Below are positions 44,795 through 47,585 of a stretch of DNA of 47,585 bases, piece by piece. The notes below the pieces were generated by a model. The model was not told the origin of the DNA, did no database searches, and saw only the letters and a list, made by a program, of their open reading frames with translations. How positions within the stretch are numbered: position 1 is the stretch's first letter; each line of letters starts with the position of its first letter. Made by a program: the position numbers and the translations under genes. The DNA is from Oceanobacillus jordanicus (GTDB lineage: Bacteria > Bacillota > Bacilli > Bacillales > Amphibacillaceae), in assembly GCF_022095695.1 (NCBI RefSeq), contig NZ_JAIFZM010000022.1, positions 1-47,585 on the forward strand. Direction: 5' to 3'.

Positions 44795-45334
44795 ATGAAC
44801 GAGAAGGATGTTATCTTATTACTGCAGCATTATCGTCATGATTTAATGAACCATTTACAAATAATTCATGGCTACTTAAGTATGAATAAAACAGACAGAG
44901 TGGAGAGTAAAGTCCAAGAAAGTCTGGAATATTACAATGAAGAAAGAAAACTCATGCATTTACAAGGCACGTTATTAACATTGTGGGTCATCCAATTTAA
45001 TGGCTATTATGAAGATTTTCGACTGACCTACCAAATACATACCGAAAATAAAAAAATTTCCCAATCAGATGAGCAATTGGTTAGACAATGTAACCGTGTA
45101 ATATCGCTTATTAGTCACTTACACGAAAAAATGGAGCTGTTTGAGGCAAAACTCCTTCTCGAGGATACAGATAAACAGGAAGTTTTACGTGTCAAATTGT
45201 CCATTAATGGGAATTTTAAAGACAAGGAAGAAGTAATGAAAGAGCTTAATAGCTTGGAGTTGGAATATCAAATGAGTATAGAAAATACCAATGACGGAAT
45301 CGTGTGTATGTTTGCAGTTCCGTGTGAAATATGA
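44795..45334 (+). CDS. spo0B: Spo0B, sporulation phosphotransferase
   Basis: Spo0B passes phosphate from Spo0F to Spo0A in the phosphorelay that starts sporulation. The 179-residue protein has the helical hairpin with the phosphorylated His15 in YRHDLMNHLQIIHGYL, which forms the four-helix bundle as a dimer. A C-terminal domain of degenerate kinase type (VISLISHLHEKMELFE and later) lacks ATP-binding motifs, as is normal. GGAGGGA precedes the ATG. It is cotranscribed with obg, as in B. subtilis. Confidence 0.94.
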   Translation: MNEKDVILLLQHYRHDLMNHLQIIHGYLSMNKTDRVESKVQESLEYYNEERKLMHLQGTLLTLWVIQFNGYYEDFRLTYQIHTENKKISQSDEQLVRQCNRVISLISHLHEKMELFEAKLLLEDTDKQEVLRVKLSINGNFKDKEEVMKELNSLELEYQMSIENTNDGIVCMFAVPCEI

Positions 45335-46627
<1,293 letters not shown>

Positions 46628-46662
46628 AAGATGCAGTTTTAAGGGAAATAGGGGGAGAAATT

Positions 46663-47517
46663 TTGTTAGCAACTATCGGTTATTTGGGACCTAAAGGGAC
46701 TTTTACAAAATTAGCTGTAGATGCAGCATTTAATGGGGAACATAAAGAAAGCTATGCAACCATTCCCGAATGTATTGACGCAGTGGAACATGAAGAGATA
46801 GATATTGCTGTTGTGCCACTTGAAAATGCAATTGAAGGGACGGTTCAGCTAACAGTAGATTATTTGGTACACCAAGTTAGACTACCGATTGTGGCTGAAA
46901 TTGTAGTGCCTATACAGCAGCATTTGTTGGTACAACCGACCTTTCAAGGTAGCCTTGGTGATATTACTGAAGTGCATTCTCATAGTCATGCGATCGCACA
47001 ATGTCATCAATATCTTCACCAGTCACTACCTGAGGCTAAGATTCAGTACACCACTTCAACAGGGAAAGCTGCAGAGATTGTAAGTAAGAGCGATTTGTCG
47101 ATCGCTGCAATTGGAAACAAATTAGCAGCAGAGGTGTATGGTCTCAAATTATTACAGGAAAACATCCATGACTATTCAAATAACCATACTCGTTTTGTGG
47201 TACTCTGCAAGGATGAAACAAAGCTAAAAATTAAACATCCTGTTAGCATAGAGAAGACCAGTATGCTCATTTCCTTACCTAGTGACCAAGCTGGTGCTTT
47301 GCATCAAGTCCTGTCTGCGTTCGCTTGGAGAAAAATGAGTTTGTCTAAAATAGAATCTAGACCAATGAAAACAGGCCTAGGAAATTATTTCTTTATCATT
47401 GATGTCGATCAACCCTATGATGATGTATTGTTTCCAGGAGTAAAAGGGGAATTAGAAGCTTTGGGTTGTAATGTAACGATAATGGGTACATATCCCGTTT
47501 ATAAGTTAACTATTTAA
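46663..47517 (+). CDS. pheA: Prephenate dehydratase
   Basis: The enzyme converts prephenate to phenylpyruvate for phenylalanine synthesis. The 284-residue protein has the dehydratase domain with IGYLGPKGTFTKLAVDAAF, VPLENAIEGTVQLTVDYLV and the catalytic Thr in NNHTRFVVL. A C-terminal ACT domain follows, with DQAGALHQVLSAFAWRKMSL and ESRPMKTGLGNYFF, which binds Phe for feedback inhibition. The start is TTG after GGGGGAG. B. subtilis has pheB, a small ACT protein, between obg and pheA; here the genes are adjacent. Confidence 0.96.
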   Translation: MLATIGYLGPKGTFTKLAVDAAFNGEHKESYATIPECIDAVEHEEIDIAVVPLENAIEGTVQLTVDYLVHQVRLPIVAEIVVPIQQHLLVQPTFQGSLGDITEVHSHSHAIAQCHQYLHQSLPEAKIQYTTSTGKAAEIVSKSDLSIAAIGNKLAAEVYGLKLLQENIHDYSNNHTRFVVLCKDETKLKIKHPVSIEKTSMLISLPSDQAGALHQVLSAFAWRKMSLSKIESRPMKTGLGNYFFIIDVDQPYDDVLFPGVKGELEALGCNVTIMGTYPVYKLTI

Positions 47518-47529
47518 ATGCATCTTATG

Positions 47530-47560
47530 CCGCCTATTTATTGAGATAGGCGGTTTTTTT
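47530..47560 (+). terminator. Rho-independent terminator of pheA
   Basis: CCGCCTAT (47530-47537) pairs with ATAGGCGG (47546-47553), followed by seven T residues. Confidence 0.93.
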
Positions 47561-47585
47561 GTGGTTGAAAAAGTCATTCATAAAA

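Overview
The window is a block of chromosomal core genes from a low-GC, endospore-forming member of the Bacillaceae. Gene content and order closely follow the Bacillus subtilis gerE-to-pheA segment: gerE, a MarR gene, racE, gerM, rph, rdgB, ysnB, ysoA, tig, clpX, lonA, engB, hemAXCDBL, spoVID, ysxE, valS, folC, spoIIB, radC, mreBCD, minCD, spoIVFAB, rplU, prp, rpmA, spo0B, obg, pheA. Low GC, strong AGGAGG ribosome binding sites, several TTG/GTG starts and many sporulation genes fit an Oceanobacillus/Virgibacillus-type bacillus, but the genus is an inference.

Layout. 1-5.2 kb: the spore-coat regulator gerE (minus strand, with a good sigma-K-like promoter), a MarR regulator, glutamate racemase, GerM, RNase PH, an XTP/dITP pyrophosphatase and a YfcE-type phosphodiesterase. 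5.2-8.1 kb is accessory: a tRNA-Gly/tRNA-Arg pair, a divergent MerR regulator/CPBP membrane protease pair with a MerR-style operator-promoter, and a small Asp/Asn-rich protein that may be a spore protein. 8.1-15.4 kb: protein quality control (YsoA, trigger factor, ClpX, LonA) and the ribosome-assembly GTPase EngB. 15.6-18.2 kb: a three-gene polar amino acid ABC importer inserted between engB and hemA, followed by a convergent membrane protein gene. 18.9-25.2 kb: the hemAXCDBL operon, from glutamyl-tRNA to uroporphyrinogen III. 25.2-28.1 kb: a palindrome-rich noncoding element, then the coat genes spoVID and ysxE and a small membrane protein on the opposite strand. 28.2-31.3 kb: a valine T-box leader and valS. 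31.4-33.3 kb: two tandem minus-strand RimK-like ATP-grasp ligases, which are the least explained genes here. 33.3-36.5 kb: folC, spoIIB, radC. 36.7-43.3 kb: a small hypothetical protein, the shape and division genes mreBCD-minCD, and the sigma-K-processing pair spoIVFA-spoIVFB. 43.3-47.6 kb: an L21 leader with rplU-prp-rpmA, a diverged copy of a Bacillaceae intergenic repeat, then spo0B-obg and pheA.

The genes form functional groups: sporulation signalling and coat assembly (spo0B, spoIIB, spoIVFAB, spoVID, ysxE, gerE, gerM), proteostasis, tetrapyrrole synthesis, cell shape and septum placement, and translation. Compared with the B. subtilis order as I remember it, lonB, comC, maf and pheB are not present at their usual places. 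No phage, complete insertion sequence, CRISPR array or clearly novel multi-gene defence system was seen. The most open questions are the ATP-grasp pair, the small uncharacterised proteins, and the structured noncoding elements at about 25.3 kb and 44.6 kb.
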